From Ustilago trichophora (Eukaryota; Basidiomycota; Ustilaginomycetes; Ustilaginales; Ustilaginaceae), in NCBI GenBank assembly GCA_900323505.1, contig OOIN01000025.1, forward strand, positions 248,001 to 312,000: a stretch of 64,000 nt of DNA, read 5' to 3'. Below are positions 39,769-49,870 of the stretch, in pieces. The position numbers were made by a program, and so were the translations under genes. The notes beneath the pieces are model-generated. The model was given only the letters and a program-made list of their open reading frames with translations. It was not told the DNA's origin and ran no database searches. Position 1 is the first letter of the stretch; each line of letters begins with the position of its first letter.

Positions 39769-41445
39769 CTACTCGAAATACTTGACAATCTTGCCCATCC
39801 TTGTCGTCGGCTTGTTCATCTCGTCCTCCTCATCGCATCGCCTCATGTCCTCCTCGATCTCCTTGAGGCCTGTGACAAAGTCCATATCTTGCGGGCTAAC
39901 CACCTTGGTTTTCCACATGTACTTGAAGCCAAAGTAGCTGGCTGGGAACCACATCAGCGGAAGGTAGTTGCTGAAGAACGCCGCCGAGTCCCACTTGCCT
40001 GGCCTGAACACCTCCCATCCGGAGAACAACAGGACAATGCCAATCACCAACAGAGTCCAATACGCTGCGAAGAGGCACAGGGGCGACTTCCACGGCAACG
40101 TCGAGCGAGGGATGGCCTGCGCCTTCATACCCGCCCTGAAGCGGAGGTAAGTGATGGCAATCGAGAGCCAAGTCAAGATGCCAGAAAGCGCGGTAAGGTT
40201 GACGAGGAAGTTGAACACCTGTCCCGAACCAGCCGAGCTACCAAGATAGGCGAGGCATCCGACGAGCCAGCAGACAGCTACGGCGTAGTGAGGAACACCG
40301 TTCTTGGTTGTCCTGGTAAAGATCTTGGGCGCCTGCTTCTTTTGGGCTAGAGAGTAGAGTGCTCGCGACGTTGTGTACAGATCACTGCAACCAGCAGAGA
40401 GTGCTGAAGTGATGATGGCACCGTTGATGATGTGCGGCAATACGCGGATGCGCGCCGTCTGGATAGCGATCACATATGGCGATGCAGCTGCGGTGCTTTC
40501 GGTGCCCAGGCGAGGGTTGTTGGAAGGAACGATGAGGCCTACCATAAAGACCGAGACGACGTAGAAGAAGACGATTCGGATCCAGACTGTGCGAAGGCAA
40601 ACGGGAAGAACGCGACGGGGGTTGCGGCATTCGGCTGCGGCAAGGGCGAGCATCTCGGCTCCTATCATACTGAACGATGCTTGTGTGAGGACCGAAAAGA
40701 AGCCGAGGAAGCGACCAGAGCTGCCCTCGATGCCACGGAACTGAACAAACGGTCCTGGGTCCTTCCAGTACTTGAAGCCGATCGCTTCGCCATCTGGCCC
40801 ACCATTGGAGGTGATGAAGATGGAAACGAGGATGAGACCAAGGATGGTGACCACCTTGATACTGGCGAACCAGAACTCAGCCTCGCCATAAACGCCGGCA
40901 CTGAATGCGTTCAAGCCCAAGGCAATCACTGAACCGATCGAGATCCATACTGCAGGGTTGATTTGACTTGTCGGGATCCAGTAGGAAACTAGCACTGCCG
41001 CTGCACTCAGCTCGGCAGCCAGGATCAAGGTCCAGCAGATGAGATAGTTCCATCCCATGGCTGCCGAAAGAGCGGGGTCAAAGAATCGACCGGCAAGTCG
41101 AATATAGCCACCGGAAACAGGAAGGAAGGTAGTCAGCTCACAGACCATGAGCATGACTGAAACAACGATGGAAGCAATGATGCTGTAGCCGATCAGAAGA
41201 CCGAGGGGACCACCATTCTTGAGGGCACCACCGACACCGAGGAAGATGCCTGTGCCGACACAAGCGCCGATCGAGATGAAAATGAGGTGGCGTGGCTTGA
41301 GGTTCTTTTGCAGACCGTGTTCTTCATGGTCCTCGAGGGGCTGCGAGGGGTGGACACCAGATTCAAGGACTGTGGCTCCGACGTCGGCGTACGCATCCTT
41401 TTCGCTGGGCGAGGGTGGACTGGCCATTTTAGCGATATCAGTCAT
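39769..41445 (-). CDS. Amino-acid permease (fungal YAT/APC family)
   Basis: A plasma-membrane proton/amino-acid symporter of about 12 membrane helices and 558 residues. After a 45-residue cytosolic N-terminus the family start reads LKPRHLIFISIGACVGTGIF and continues with GGPLGLLIGYSI and the signature region GGYIRLAGRFFDPALSAAMGW. Later helices include GAEMLALAAAECRNP and the SALSAGCSDLYTTSRALYSL block. The C-terminus has FVTGLKEIEEDMRRCDEEDE, resembling the tails that control endocytosis of Gap1-like permeases. Substrate specificity cannot be read from sequence. Start at 41445, with Met7 also possible. It is divergent from the DUF1989 gene. Confidence 0.95.
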   Translation of the reverse strand: MTDIAKMASPPSPSEKDAYADVGATVLESGVHPSQPLEDHEEHGLQKNLKPRHLIFISIGACVGTGIFLGVGGALKNGGPLGLLIGYSIIASIVVSVMLMVCELTTFLPVSGGYIRLAGRFFDPALSAAMGWNYLICWTLILAAELSAAAVLVSYWIPTSQINPAVWISIGSVIALGLNAFSAGVYGEAEFWFASIKVVTILGLILVSIFITSNGGPDGEAIGFKYWKDPGPFVQFRGIEGSSGRFLGFFSVLTQASFSMIGAEMLALAAAECRNPRRVLPVCLRTVWIRIVFFYVVSVFMVGLIVPSNNPRLGTESTAAASPYVIAIQTARIRVLPHIINGAIITSALSAGCSDLYTTSRALYSLAQKKQAPKIFTRTTKNGVPHYAVAVCWLVGCLAYLGSSAGSGQVFNFLVNLTALSGILTWLSIAITYLRFRAGMKAQAIPRSTLPWKSPLCLFAAYWTLLVIGIVLLFSGWEVFRPGKWDSAAFFSNYLPLMWFPASYFGFKYMWKTKVVSPQDMDFVTGLKEIEEDMRRCDEEDEMNKPTTRMGKIVKYFE

Positions 41446-42994
41446 CGTATCGACAGCGTTGTCCTACTTAGGGGAGTGAGGAGAGATGAGGATGAAACGA
41501 GATTGGACAGCGGGCGGATCTCTCAAAATGCGGGGTCGTATAAGTACCCTTCCTGGTCGGCAAGCAGGAACAGATGCAGCGATGGCCAATCCCACTTGGC
41601 CTCCAACCTCGTGGGCGGGGGCCTTGAGAGGGATATGCCTCCATGATGCGAGCTTTGTGGGACCAATGGCTAGAAAGCGCAGAAGCGGGCAGCCAGCCAG
41701 GGATACAGAGCAGATAGCCGAGGTCCAAAGTGTTGCTATGCCGGTTGCAACAACCAGAAGGGAGCGCCGCGTCTTGCGGATTGTGCACGTATCAAGCGCC
41801 AACCGCGTACGCGCGCGCTGTATCTAAGTTTTGGAGCGCGGCTGCGTTATCATTGAGGTGAGGCGGAGTCGAGCATCGAATTGGCACAGAGGAACGGAGG
41901 AGCCACAATCATGGCGCTTCCGATTTGGGTCGAGGGTGAGGCGAGCAGGGATGTGTCACAAGCCTTAGCGATTTCGAGGGCAGTGGTTACTTGTGATTGG
42001 TGGAACGATAGGCTTACAGTAGCTGTCACAATGGCGGATGAAGGGATGTGTGGGTCTCAATGGGGACGGCTGTGGGGCAATCTCGGTCGTCGATTTCCCA
42101 CAGCCCGTCTAGACCGATGAGCGAAGGTGCACCGAGATAAGAGCCTTGCACCTTCACCCGAGTTTGCTTCGACAACGAAACGAGATTAGAAGCACGAATC
42201 GCATCGACAATGTAAATGGGACGAAGAGAGAACAATGGAAGGGTTGGGAGGGTGCCAAGACTTTTCTTTGAACCAAGCTTCGGAAGATTGACAGGAGGAG
42301 CAACAGCAACAGTAACAGTGTCATGTGGCCGCACAGCAAAAGCTGTATTCTCGGATGGGTAATTTGTTTTGACAGCTGCAGCAAAAGTGGACACAACCAA
42401 TCCCAAAGCTTTTCCTTTTTGCATCTCGCTTTTGCCCCATCTTGTCCCCACTTGGTTTTCCTACCTTCCCAACCAACTACCCACTTCTCTAGATCTAGAG
42501 AGACAGTGATAGCAGAGCTTCAAGGAAGGGGTTTAGGTGAAGCCACCCTTTTGAGGAGGACGCTGCGAGGTCGCGTGGCTTTTGGGCAAGCTGCGCCACG
42601 TTTTGGAGTGCAGAAGCGCTGAGAATTTCGCCGATGTGCGCCAAGACTGCGGATAAGTCAGGACAGAATCGTCCAACCATTCTGCTTTTCGCCGTTGACT
42701 CGGTCGTCTAAGCGAGCAAGAGAGTTGGCCCACGGCAACTTGCAGCCCCGCAACCGAGTGGCCAACAACGGTGGTTCTTCTTGACGTGGAGTGAACCGAG
42801 TGACTTCGTATCTTATCTTGGTTCCGCTCGGGTCGGATCTGGTTGAATGTCGCACGAGTGGAGCTTTGACCCCACACCGTCAACCCCACCGCACTAGAAT
42901 CGACTTGGTAACATCCAATCACTCTTCTCTGTATCCGCAACACACTCTACATTCACTCTCGGCATTCGCGTTGCAAGAACAGGTCAGCACAAAG
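41446..42994. promoter_or_regulatory. Divergent region permease / DUF1989 with GATA-type motifs
   Basis: About 1.55 kb with no gene seen. GATA-type motifs (HGATAR) occur on both strands: TGATAA near 41845-41850 (minus), CGATAG near 42005, AGATAA near 42137, GGATAA near 42651, and AGATAA at 42818-42813 (minus) followed directly by AGATA at 42813-42809. The paired site lies about 180 bases before the DUF1989 start. GATA factors of the AreA/Nit2 type control nitrogen genes in fungi. Confidence 0.4.
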
Positions 42995-43909
42995 ATGGCA
43001 AACTCACGTCTGACCCAAGCCGCCTACCAAGCGCTACCTGGAACCGCACTGGATGTAGACAAGTCGCTCTACGACCGCATCGCTGCTGCACCTCGTACGC
43101 TTTCAACGTCCTTCATCCTTCCCATCCGCAGTGGCAAAGCGTGGCCCGTACGAGCAGGACAGATTTGTCGTATAGTCGCTGTTTCCGGAGCTCAAGTAGG
43201 CGATCTCAACATGTGGTCGTTGCACAATCCAAGAGAGCGCTTCTGGGCTTCGAGGACACGTCAGCTCCAACGGGCGCACGTCTCTGTATACGACCGGCTG
43301 TGGAGTTGTCTCCCCTACCTTCGACCGTTGTGTACGATCACCGGCGATTCTCTGGGCAGCTATGGCCAAGGTGGGGATGGTAAAGGTGGAGGAAAGGATG
43401 TGGAAGGCGGTCGAGTACATGATCTTTTAGGTACTCGATGTGATCCTTACGTCAACAGAATGCTCACTGGGAAGGATTTCGATTATCACTGTCATTCCAA
43501 CCTCACCCGCGCCGTGAGGGAATGGGGGTTGGACGAGTCGGATGTACACGACGTCCTCAACGTTTTCCAATGTACAGGGCTCAACGATCAAGACAAGTAC
43601 TTCATGAAGACTTGCCCTGCGAACAGGGGCGACTATCTCGAGTTCTTTGCAGAAACAGATCTGCTGTGCGCTCTCAGCACGTGCCCAGGAGGCGATCTGA
43701 GCGTTGCCATGTGGGGCGAGGGGAGTGCATCTGCAGGTGGAGAAGGCGAAGATGAAGATCCAACGTTGAAATGCTGCAGACCGCTTGGGGTGGAAGTGTA
43801 CGACTTGGAACAGAAGGAGCAGGTGTTGGATGGGTGGAAGGAGGCAGAAGTCCAAGGGAGATTGTATAGGGGTCAACATGGTGCAAAAGCTAAGGAATGG
43901 GGTTCGTGA
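42995..43909 (+). CDS. DUF1989 (urea carboxylase-associated family) protein
   Basis: A 304-residue protein of the DUF1989 family, which in bacteria and fungi often accompanies urea or amine degradation; its reaction is not settled. The family pattern is visible: AAPRTLSTSFILPIRSGKAW, GQICRIVAVSGAQVGDLNMW, DRLWSCLPYLRPLCTITGDS, CDPYVNRMLTGKDFDYHCHS, LNVFQCTGLNDQDKYF and RGDYLEFFAETDLLCALSTC followed by PGGD. His and Cys residues in DYHCHS and in the CPGGD loop are candidates for metal binding by analogy. The ATG at 42995 is the first in frame. Its divergent partner is an amino-acid permease, which fits a role in nitrogen use. Confidence 0.88.
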   Translation: MANSRLTQAAYQALPGTALDVDKSLYDRIAAAPRTLSTSFILPIRSGKAWPVRAGQICRIVAVSGAQVGDLNMWSLHNPRERFWASRTRQLQRAHVSVYDRLWSCLPYLRPLCTITGDSLGSYGQGGDGKGGGKDVEGGRVHDLLGTRCDPYVNRMLTGKDFDYHCHSNLTRAVREWGLDESDVHDVLNVFQCTGLNDQDKYFMKTCPANRGDYLEFFAETDLLCALSTCPGGDLSVAMWGEGSASAGGEGEDEDPTLKCCRPLGVEVYDLEQKEQVLDGWKEAEVQGRLYRGQHGAKAKEWGS

Positions 43910-44362
43910 TGCGGTTGTATAGCTATTGATGATAAACTGCAATCATTAGAGTCCATGTCACATATCGGCGAGATGAGGACACAGAGTCGTGTGAGCTGAA
44001 CAGATCTCGGAGGCTTTGCCTTCGCCAACGCAGCATCCAATACAGTTCCTTGCCCACCACTGCTTCTTTCAACCAGATTCTCTACTCCTCCCATCAGTCT
44101 CAACTCTCACTCTCAACCAAGCTCACGCTGTACGAGCTTCACAAAACACCGTCTTGTCAACCAAGAAAAGAGTGGATGAGTGGGCGTATCACCAAGCCGT
44201 TCTCGGAGTTAGATATGGCGTGACGGGGAAAGAGAAAAAGTCTCGGAGCTTTATTTTACTCGGACTGTGTGTGTGGAGGCGTGTGCGCGATTGGACGCTT
44301 GATCTGCTTACTTTCATCTCTTCCTTCCCTTTCACCATCATTTTTCTCATTCAGCTGCAACG
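43910..44362. other. Intergenic, DUF1989 3' end to ATX1 leader
   Basis: About 450 bases holding the DUF1989 3' UTR and the ATX1 promoter. C/T-rich DNA precedes the ATX1 start. No RNA gene is seen. Confidence 0.4.
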
Positions 44363-44751
44363 ATGAGCGAGGTAAGTTGCATTCTTTCGCAGCTCAAACA
44401 TGATCGACGAAGCAAACTGACACGTCACTTACACGCTTCCACAGCACGAGTACAAGTTTCAAGTCGTCATGACTTGCTCTGGCTGCTCAGGTGCCGTTTC
44501 AAGGGTTCTCTCCAAGCTCGATGGTAAGCTTCATCTTTCTCACCATAATGCAATGAAAAACAAAAAAAAAGGGAGGCGGGGCAGTATCGCTGACATAGAA
44601 AAAATTCCTTCCCGCATAAGGCGTCTCTTCCTTTGACGTCTCCCTAGAGAATCAGAGCGTCGTCGTCAAGGGTTCGGCACCTTACGAGACTGTATTGGAG
44701 AAGATCAAGAAGACGGGAAAGGAGGTCAAGTCTGGACAAGTCGTCCACTGA
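44363..44751 (+). CDS. ATX1: Copper chaperone Atx1, three exons
   Basis: A cytosolic metallochaperone that hands Cu(I) to the Ccc2-type ATPase of the secretory pathway. Coding exons are 44363-44371, 44445-44523 and 44621-44751 (9, 79 and 131 bases). The introns run GTAAGT to CACAG and GTAAGC to ATAAG. The 72-residue product (yeast Atx1: 73) has the copper-binding loop MTCSGCSGAV at residues 12-21, with both cysteines, and a ferredoxin-like fold: YKFQVVM, SRVLSKLDG, VSSFDVSLENQSVVVKG, YETVLEKIKKTGKEV. The first coding exon gives only MSE. Phases close exactly, and both the start and the TGA fit the family length. Confidence 0.93.
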
Positions 44752-44945
44752 TCCGAACACTTCATACGCATCCAGTTGTTTGATCCATTTCACCCGGTCC
44801 TTTCAGATCGAATCTACACAGAACCATTCATACACACACAGAGAGAAACATCTCGTCCGATTTGCAAAGCATCCATTTCCGTACTGTCGACGCATCTGAT
44901 CTTGACATTCTGGCGACAAGTCTTCACCCTGCCAGGGGGGGAAAT

Positions 44946-47900
44946 CTAAACAATCCGTCTCGTCCGGGATCGGAACGGAGTAGCTCCCGGAGTAGCGATA
45001 CTCGGCGTCTCGCCTGCTCTCGCTTGCTTTTGCTTTTGCTTTCTATCCTTCTCCCTCTTGTCGTTGTCCTCTCTATCTTTTGCCATCTGCTTCTCTAGCT
45101 CGGTGACTTTTTCCAGCTGTCCACTCTTCTTGAACCTATTCACACCACTGGTAGTGCCTCTTTCCTTGACCGTGTAAAAAGCACCTCCCAACTCTGCCAA
45201 CCAGTGCGGATCGACCTGGGTGACCGTGTTCATCATCTCCTTGCTCGTCAGTACCACCTGATGGTAGACGACGTATTCTGGACTGTATCCTAGACCGTAC
45301 AGTGCAGATGTGGGATGGAGATGCATCTTGACGCCAGTTCGGCAGTTGGAATATTCACCGATTCCTGCGCTCCGTGCCGCTTGGTGAAAGTATCCTGCCG
45401 TGATGCATTTGCGTATGCCGTCCCAGTCGGTACCGCACGAGACGAGCTGCAGCTTCTGCGAACGCATAATGTCTTCCAGCTGCGTACGGACTTCTCGAGC
45501 TTTGCGAAGCGTTTTGGAATGCAGGAAATGCCGAGTGCACCACCAATCGCGATAGTTGTTGTTGCGCCACTGGTTGTAGACGTGAAGTAAGGTGAGATGG
45601 TCCGATTCAGAGACGAAGAACCGTTCGCGTGCCGCATCGCTTTCCTCCATGCGCTCTTTGGGTCGGTAGAATACCGAGGGCACAGAGAGCATGCTGACGA
45701 TGGTCAACATTTCGACGCTGCAGCCGTAGTCGACCGAGGTGATGAGCATTTTGGATAGACTCGGCTCCATAGGGAATTCGCCCATTTTGCGCCCGAGTGG
45801 GGTCAGATCGCCGACGTTGTTCAAAGCACCTAGAACCCAGAGTTGGTACATGGAGTTGAGGATGGTGTCTTGCGGTGGAGGATCCATAAAGTCGAATTCG
45901 AGCAGGTTGGTAACGCCCAGACTCTTGAGCATCAAAACGGTGTTGGCCAGGTTCGTGCGCTGAATCTCGGGGATGGTGTTGGCAAACAGCTCGTTTCTGA
46001 ACGCCATCTCTGTGTAGAGCCTGTAGGCGGTACCAGATCCAGTACGCCCAGCTCGACCAGACCTCTGGTTGGCGTTGGCCTGCGAGATGGGCGTGATCTG
46101 CAACGAGTCCATACCCACTTTAGGGTTGTATACTTTCAGCTTATAATAGCCGGCGTCGACGACGTACATGATGCCGTCGACGGTGAGCGACGTTTCGGCA
46201 ATGTTGGTCGCAACGATACATTTGCGCTCTCCGTTCTCGGCCGCGTCAAAGATCTTTGCTTGTAGATCCGCCGGCATTTGCGAGTAGATCGGCAAGACGA
46301 GGAGAGGGGGTGCATCGTCGATCTGAGAGAGACGCTCAGTGATGACCTGACACGTGACTTCAATATCTTCTTGACCGGTCATGAAGATGAGGATGTCGCC
46401 CTTGGGGTGCGAGAGATGGATAGAAAGCGCTTGCTTGACGGCACTATCAACATAGTCCTCGCAGGGAGTCTTGCTGAACAGAACGTCGACGGGGAATGTA
46501 CGGCCTGGGATGGTAAACGTCTGAGCTCCGCCATAGAACGAGGCAAATTTGTCCGCGTTCATGGTCGCCGAAGTGACGATGAGCTTCAGATCCCTTCTCC
46601 TCCGCAAGATCTTTCGCAGAAGACCCATCAGAACGTCAGTACTGAGCGATCGCTCGTGCGCCTCGTCCAGAATGATCGTGCTATACCTATCCAGATCCCC
46701 CTCATTGAGACTCTCTCGAAGCAGGACACCATCGGTCATATACTTGATCTTGGTCTCTGCACTGGTACAATCCTCGAAACGGATCGAGTAGCCGACAAGT
46801 CCGCCGAGCTTGCACTCCATCTCCTCGCTGACACGTTTGGCTACACTCATGGCAGCTACACGACGTGGCTGCGTGCATCCAACCATACCGTATTGCGTGT
46901 ATCCGTCTTCGTGGAGAAACTGGGCGAGCTGGGTGGTTTTGCCGGAACCCGTCTCGCCAATGACGACAATGACTTGGTTTTCGCGGATGATCTTCATCAG
47001 CTCATCGCGGCACGCAAAGGCGGGGAGATACTGACGTTGCTCTTTGAGCGTTTTCGTGCGGCTGAATTCGGAGCCGCCGGTGTTGGCCTTGAGATGGCGG
47101 GCAAATTGCGAGTCGCCCTTGCCGTCTGCGTCCGCAGCAGCAGCGTCGTCGACCCTGTTTGGGTCTTTGCCGGTATCACTGCTACCCTGTTTGGGCGCGG
47201 CGGGGTCGTCCTCATCATCCGCTTTGACACCGAGAATGTTACCGAGAGTGGTACCGCCCATCGCAGCCACCTTGCCCGCTGCTTTAGCTCGCTCCGCTTT
47301 CTCCCTCGTTTCACGGACAAGTCGACTCCCCTTGCGAGCAAACACTGCCATATCCGAAAGTCCATCCTTGACAGGATTGATCGGTTCGAGTTGCTTTGTG
47401 AACACCGTTTTCCCGTCCAAAAATGGTGGCTTGAGATCGTGCACAAGCAGATGCACACGACTCTCGCCATCTTCGTCCATGTTATCGAGATCGATCGCAG
47501 TTCGAGGCCCGACACCGCTGGTCTGCAGACGGTTGCGCTCCCACGCATCCGTATCGGCGTTGTACTGAGCTTGTCGTGCAGTGACCTTCTCCTTCTTGGC
47601 TGCGAGAGGGGCAGAAACTTGACCTGTCATGTCTTCGTACTTGGCAAAAGGGTTGTGTTCCGCATCGGCTGCGATGCCGCCTTCTTCCATGTCGTACCAG
47701 TCGCGGTCGAGTTGACGGTCGTCCTCGTCCCATGCACGGTCTTCATCGCGATCGACTTCGGATCGAGATGGAGATGTACCACGGCGAGAGGGGGTGTCAT
47801 CCCAGCGACGGGATCCTGCTGAGCGGGTCGAAGCGAGGCTGGTCTCGGATGGTCTCGATCTACTACTGGCATCTGGACGCCTTGGGGTCCATCGATCCTG

Positions 47901-48869
47901 CTCGTCATTTCGACGGGGTGTGCTCCGCGGTGTCGAGTCCCATGTACGTTGTTCCAGCCTTTGTGAGTGTGCATCTTCTCTGCCGTATTGCGGGTAACGA
48001 TCATCTTCGCCACGGCTACGGTTCGAGCGGATGCCGTCGCGATCAGTGTTGCGTTCTGGATCTCGATCCGAGGGACGCCAGAAATCTCCACTGCTACGAT
48101 CAGCAGCCTGAGATCGGACGGAAGAACCATTGCCAGAAGTGGAAGAGACAGGTGCCTGTTTTGGCTTGCTCGAGACCTCAATTCTTTCATTCGCAGCCAT
48201 GGCACGCTTCCGACGATGCTCTTCGAGTCGACGAGCAGCGGTGTCACTCAAGCCACCCGGATGGCTCGGTGTGTCATTGCCGCGGCTCCTTGCTTGAGCC
48301 TGAGCAGCCGACGCAGGCCTCGAGGGAGCTTTGAAAACTGGTTCAGTTGTTGCTGCTTTCGGGGCTGGAGAGTCGAGGTCATCTTCAAGGTGGCTGAGCT
48401 GGGTGCTGGAAATGCGAGGACGTTTGCTGACAGGAGCCGAATTCGACGAGCTGGATGAAGCCGCGTCGCCTGCCTCAGCACGTTTGGCAGCAGCTAAGCG
48501 ATCAAGACCCAGCAGACTCTGCTTTGGTTTGGCAGTGGGAGCTTTGAAGACATGCTTCTCGCCACCTAGTGTGGAGAGCCCTGCTCTTTCGCGCTGTGGT
48601 TGGGTGTTTTGTGTCTGTTGAGAGCTTGACGATCCATTACTACCAGTGTTGCTGCTGCTACCTTGCTCAGGATGCGAGGATATGTAGCTTCGAAGATTGA
48701 CGAGAAAAGACTCGTCGAATCTGCCGAATGCACGGGCAGCGTTGACGAAAGCCTGGTCGGAGGGTAGTGAACGGGAGAGAGAGATGACACGCTGTGCGAG
48801 AAGTTCACTGGCGTTGGGTAGGCTCGCTGACAGTCGTTGTGCCACTTCCTGCTCCAGTTGAGAAGGCAT
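44946..48869 (-). CDS. PRP16: Pre-mRNA-splicing DEAH-box helicase Prp16 (DHX38)
   Basis: An RNA-dependent ATPase that remodels the spliceosome between the two steps of splicing. The product is 1307 residues. Its N-terminal 430 residues are low-complexity and charged, with many Arg, Asp and Ser, as is usual for Prp16. A conserved entry region around [14 protein letters not shown] follows. The helicase core has GETGSGKT (638-645), the DEAH box (735-738), SAT, and the second RecA domain with [13 protein letters not shown]. The winged-helix, ratchet and OB regions follow, ending in a basic tail. The frame extends 15 codons further upstream, but the first ATG is at 48869. A single exon. Confidence 0.93.
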   Translation of the reverse strand: MPSQLEQEVAQRLSASLPNASELLAQRVISLSRSLPSDQAFVNAARAFGRFDESFLVNLRSYISSHPEQGSSSNTGSNGSSSSQQTQNTQPQRERAGLSTLGGEKHVFKAPTAKPKQSLLGLDRLAAAKRAEAGDAASSSSSNSAPVSKRPRISSTQLSHLEDDLDSPAPKAATTEPVFKAPSRPASAAQAQARSRGNDTPSHPGGLSDTAARRLEEHRRKRAMAANERIEVSSKPKQAPVSSTSGNGSSVRSQAADRSSGDFWRPSDRDPERNTDRDGIRSNRSRGEDDRYPQYGREDAHSQRLEQRTWDSTPRSTPRRNDEQDRWTPRRPDASSRSRPSETSLASTRSAGSRRWDDTPSRRGTSPSRSEVDRDEDRAWDEDDRQLDRDWYDMEEGGIAADAEHNPFAKYEDMTGQVSAPLAAKKEKVTARQAQYNADTDAWERNRLQTSGVGPRTAIDLDNMDEDGESRVHLLVHDLKPPFLDGKTVFTKQLEPINPVKDGLSDMAVFARKGSRLVRETREKAERAKAAGKVAAMGGTTLGNILGVKADDEDDPAAPKQGSSDTGKDPNRVDDAAAADADGKGDSQFARHLKANTGGSEFSRTKTLKEQRQYLPAFACRDELMKIIRENQVIVVIGETGSGKTTQLAQFLHEDGYTQYGMVGCTQPRRVAAMSVAKRVSEEMECKLGGLVGYSIRFEDCTSAETKIKYMTDGVLLRESLNEGDLDRYSTIILDEAHERSLSTDVLMGLLRKILRRRRDLKLIVTSATMNADKFASFYGGAQTFTIPGRTFPVDVLFSKTPCEDYVDSAVKQALSIHLSHPKGDILIFMTGQEDIEVTCQVITERLSQIDDAPPLLVLPIYSQMPADLQAKIFDAAENGERKCIVATNIAETSLTVDGIMYVVDAGYYKLKVYNPKVGMDSLQITPISQANANQRSGRAGRTGSGTAYRLYTEMAFRNELFANTIPEIQRTNLANTVLMLKSLGVTNLLEFDFMDPPPQDTILNSMYQLWVLGALNNVGDLTPLGRKMGEFPMEPSLSKMLITSVDYGCSVEMLTIVSMLSVPSVFYRPKERMEESDAARERFFVSESDHLTLLHVYNQWRNNNYRDWWCTRHFLHSKTLRKAREVRTQLEDIMRSQKLQLVSCGTDWDGIRKCITAGYFHQAARSAGIGEYSNCRTGVKMHLHPTSALYGLGYSPEYVVYHQVVLTSKEMMNTVTQVDPHWLAELGGAFYTVKERGTTSGVNRFKKSGQLEKVTELEKQMAKDREDNDKREKDRKQKQKQARAGETPSIATPGATPFRSRTRRIV

Positions 48870-49870
48870 GGCTGCCTTGAAGTATGCGGCGGCGGCCAGA
48901 TGAGAGAGAAGCAAGAATGCGTGGGTAGGGTGGATAGTGGTGGAAGGAGGCGAAGAAGATGGTGTTCAGGGTCCACAACTCAGCACAAAGTTTCGGCTCT
49001 CGGTGTGGAGTAGCGTCTTTAGGACCTAACACACGCGACGAAATTTTCGATCTGAGATTTCAATCGTTGTATCGCCGATTCAACTGCCAAACAAGGTGCC
49101 CTATCTCGCCGTATGCAAGACATGACCGGCCGGTGGTGACCGCACTGCTTTGCGTTACTGTGCACTCTGGGACCCCATTCCGCGGAGCACCACTCTCCGC
49201 AATCCAAGCGTGTCCACCACAAATCAGCGAGATCTCAACTTACAGTAGCCCATCTTTGCCACTGCCATGTCAAACCATGCACTTTTTGCGCTTTTGACAG
49301 CTATCGACGTGGAAACTCGACTGCGCAATGCGTCATTGGATCTGTCGGCCCTCGACAGTGACGGTTTTCGAGCTTTCATGCTGTTGGCTCAGCCGAGACG
49401 CGCAGTTCGCGGGCTCTCTTCTGAAATGAGTTCCGTTGAGCTTCCCCGCATGTGGAAGCGGATAATACAGTGAGAGGAAGAACAAGTGTCAAAAGGCTGC
49501 AGCCGCTGTCTTTTCGTTGAACAGCAAGTTACCACCGGGATTTGGGATGTCCCCTCCACTCCTCGCTATCCTGCTGCCTGTTGTAGCATTGCGAGCTTGT
49601 TTTGAGGGTGGCCGCGTCATCTTGTCTTCCTTCTCGACCACTTACTTCATGCCTTGGTTCGTATAAGAGCGTCAACGACTGCATTCCGTCGACCTTTCAT
49701 CAGACCTGCAGTTGCATTTCGGAATCCGCCACGTCTAATCTCGGACTCGATCCTCCTCGGGTGAGAAGAGCGTCCAAAAATCGTCCAGTCTTCGCACAGC
49801 AAGGGAACAACGCTTCGATGCAAACCACCACCACCACCACAACATCCATCGCTCAACGTTGAAAAACAAG
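48870..49870. promoter_or_regulatory. Divergent region PRP16 / cytochrome P450
   Basis: About 1 kb. A 68-codon frame at 49267-49473 (MSNHALFALLTAIDVETRLR and on) is the only short frame that looks protein-like, but it has no family match that I know, and I do not call it. A CACCAC repeat lies just before the P450 start, near 49825-49841. Confidence 0.4.

Noticed and set aside
46278..47822. A 514-codon plus-strand frame opposite PRP16
   Set aside because: It covers the conserved helicase core in antisense and shows no domain of its own.
49267..49473. A 68-codon plus-strand frame between PRP16 and the P450 gene
   Set aside because: Protein-like at first sight, but too short, without family resemblance or signal peptide, and with no splice partner found.
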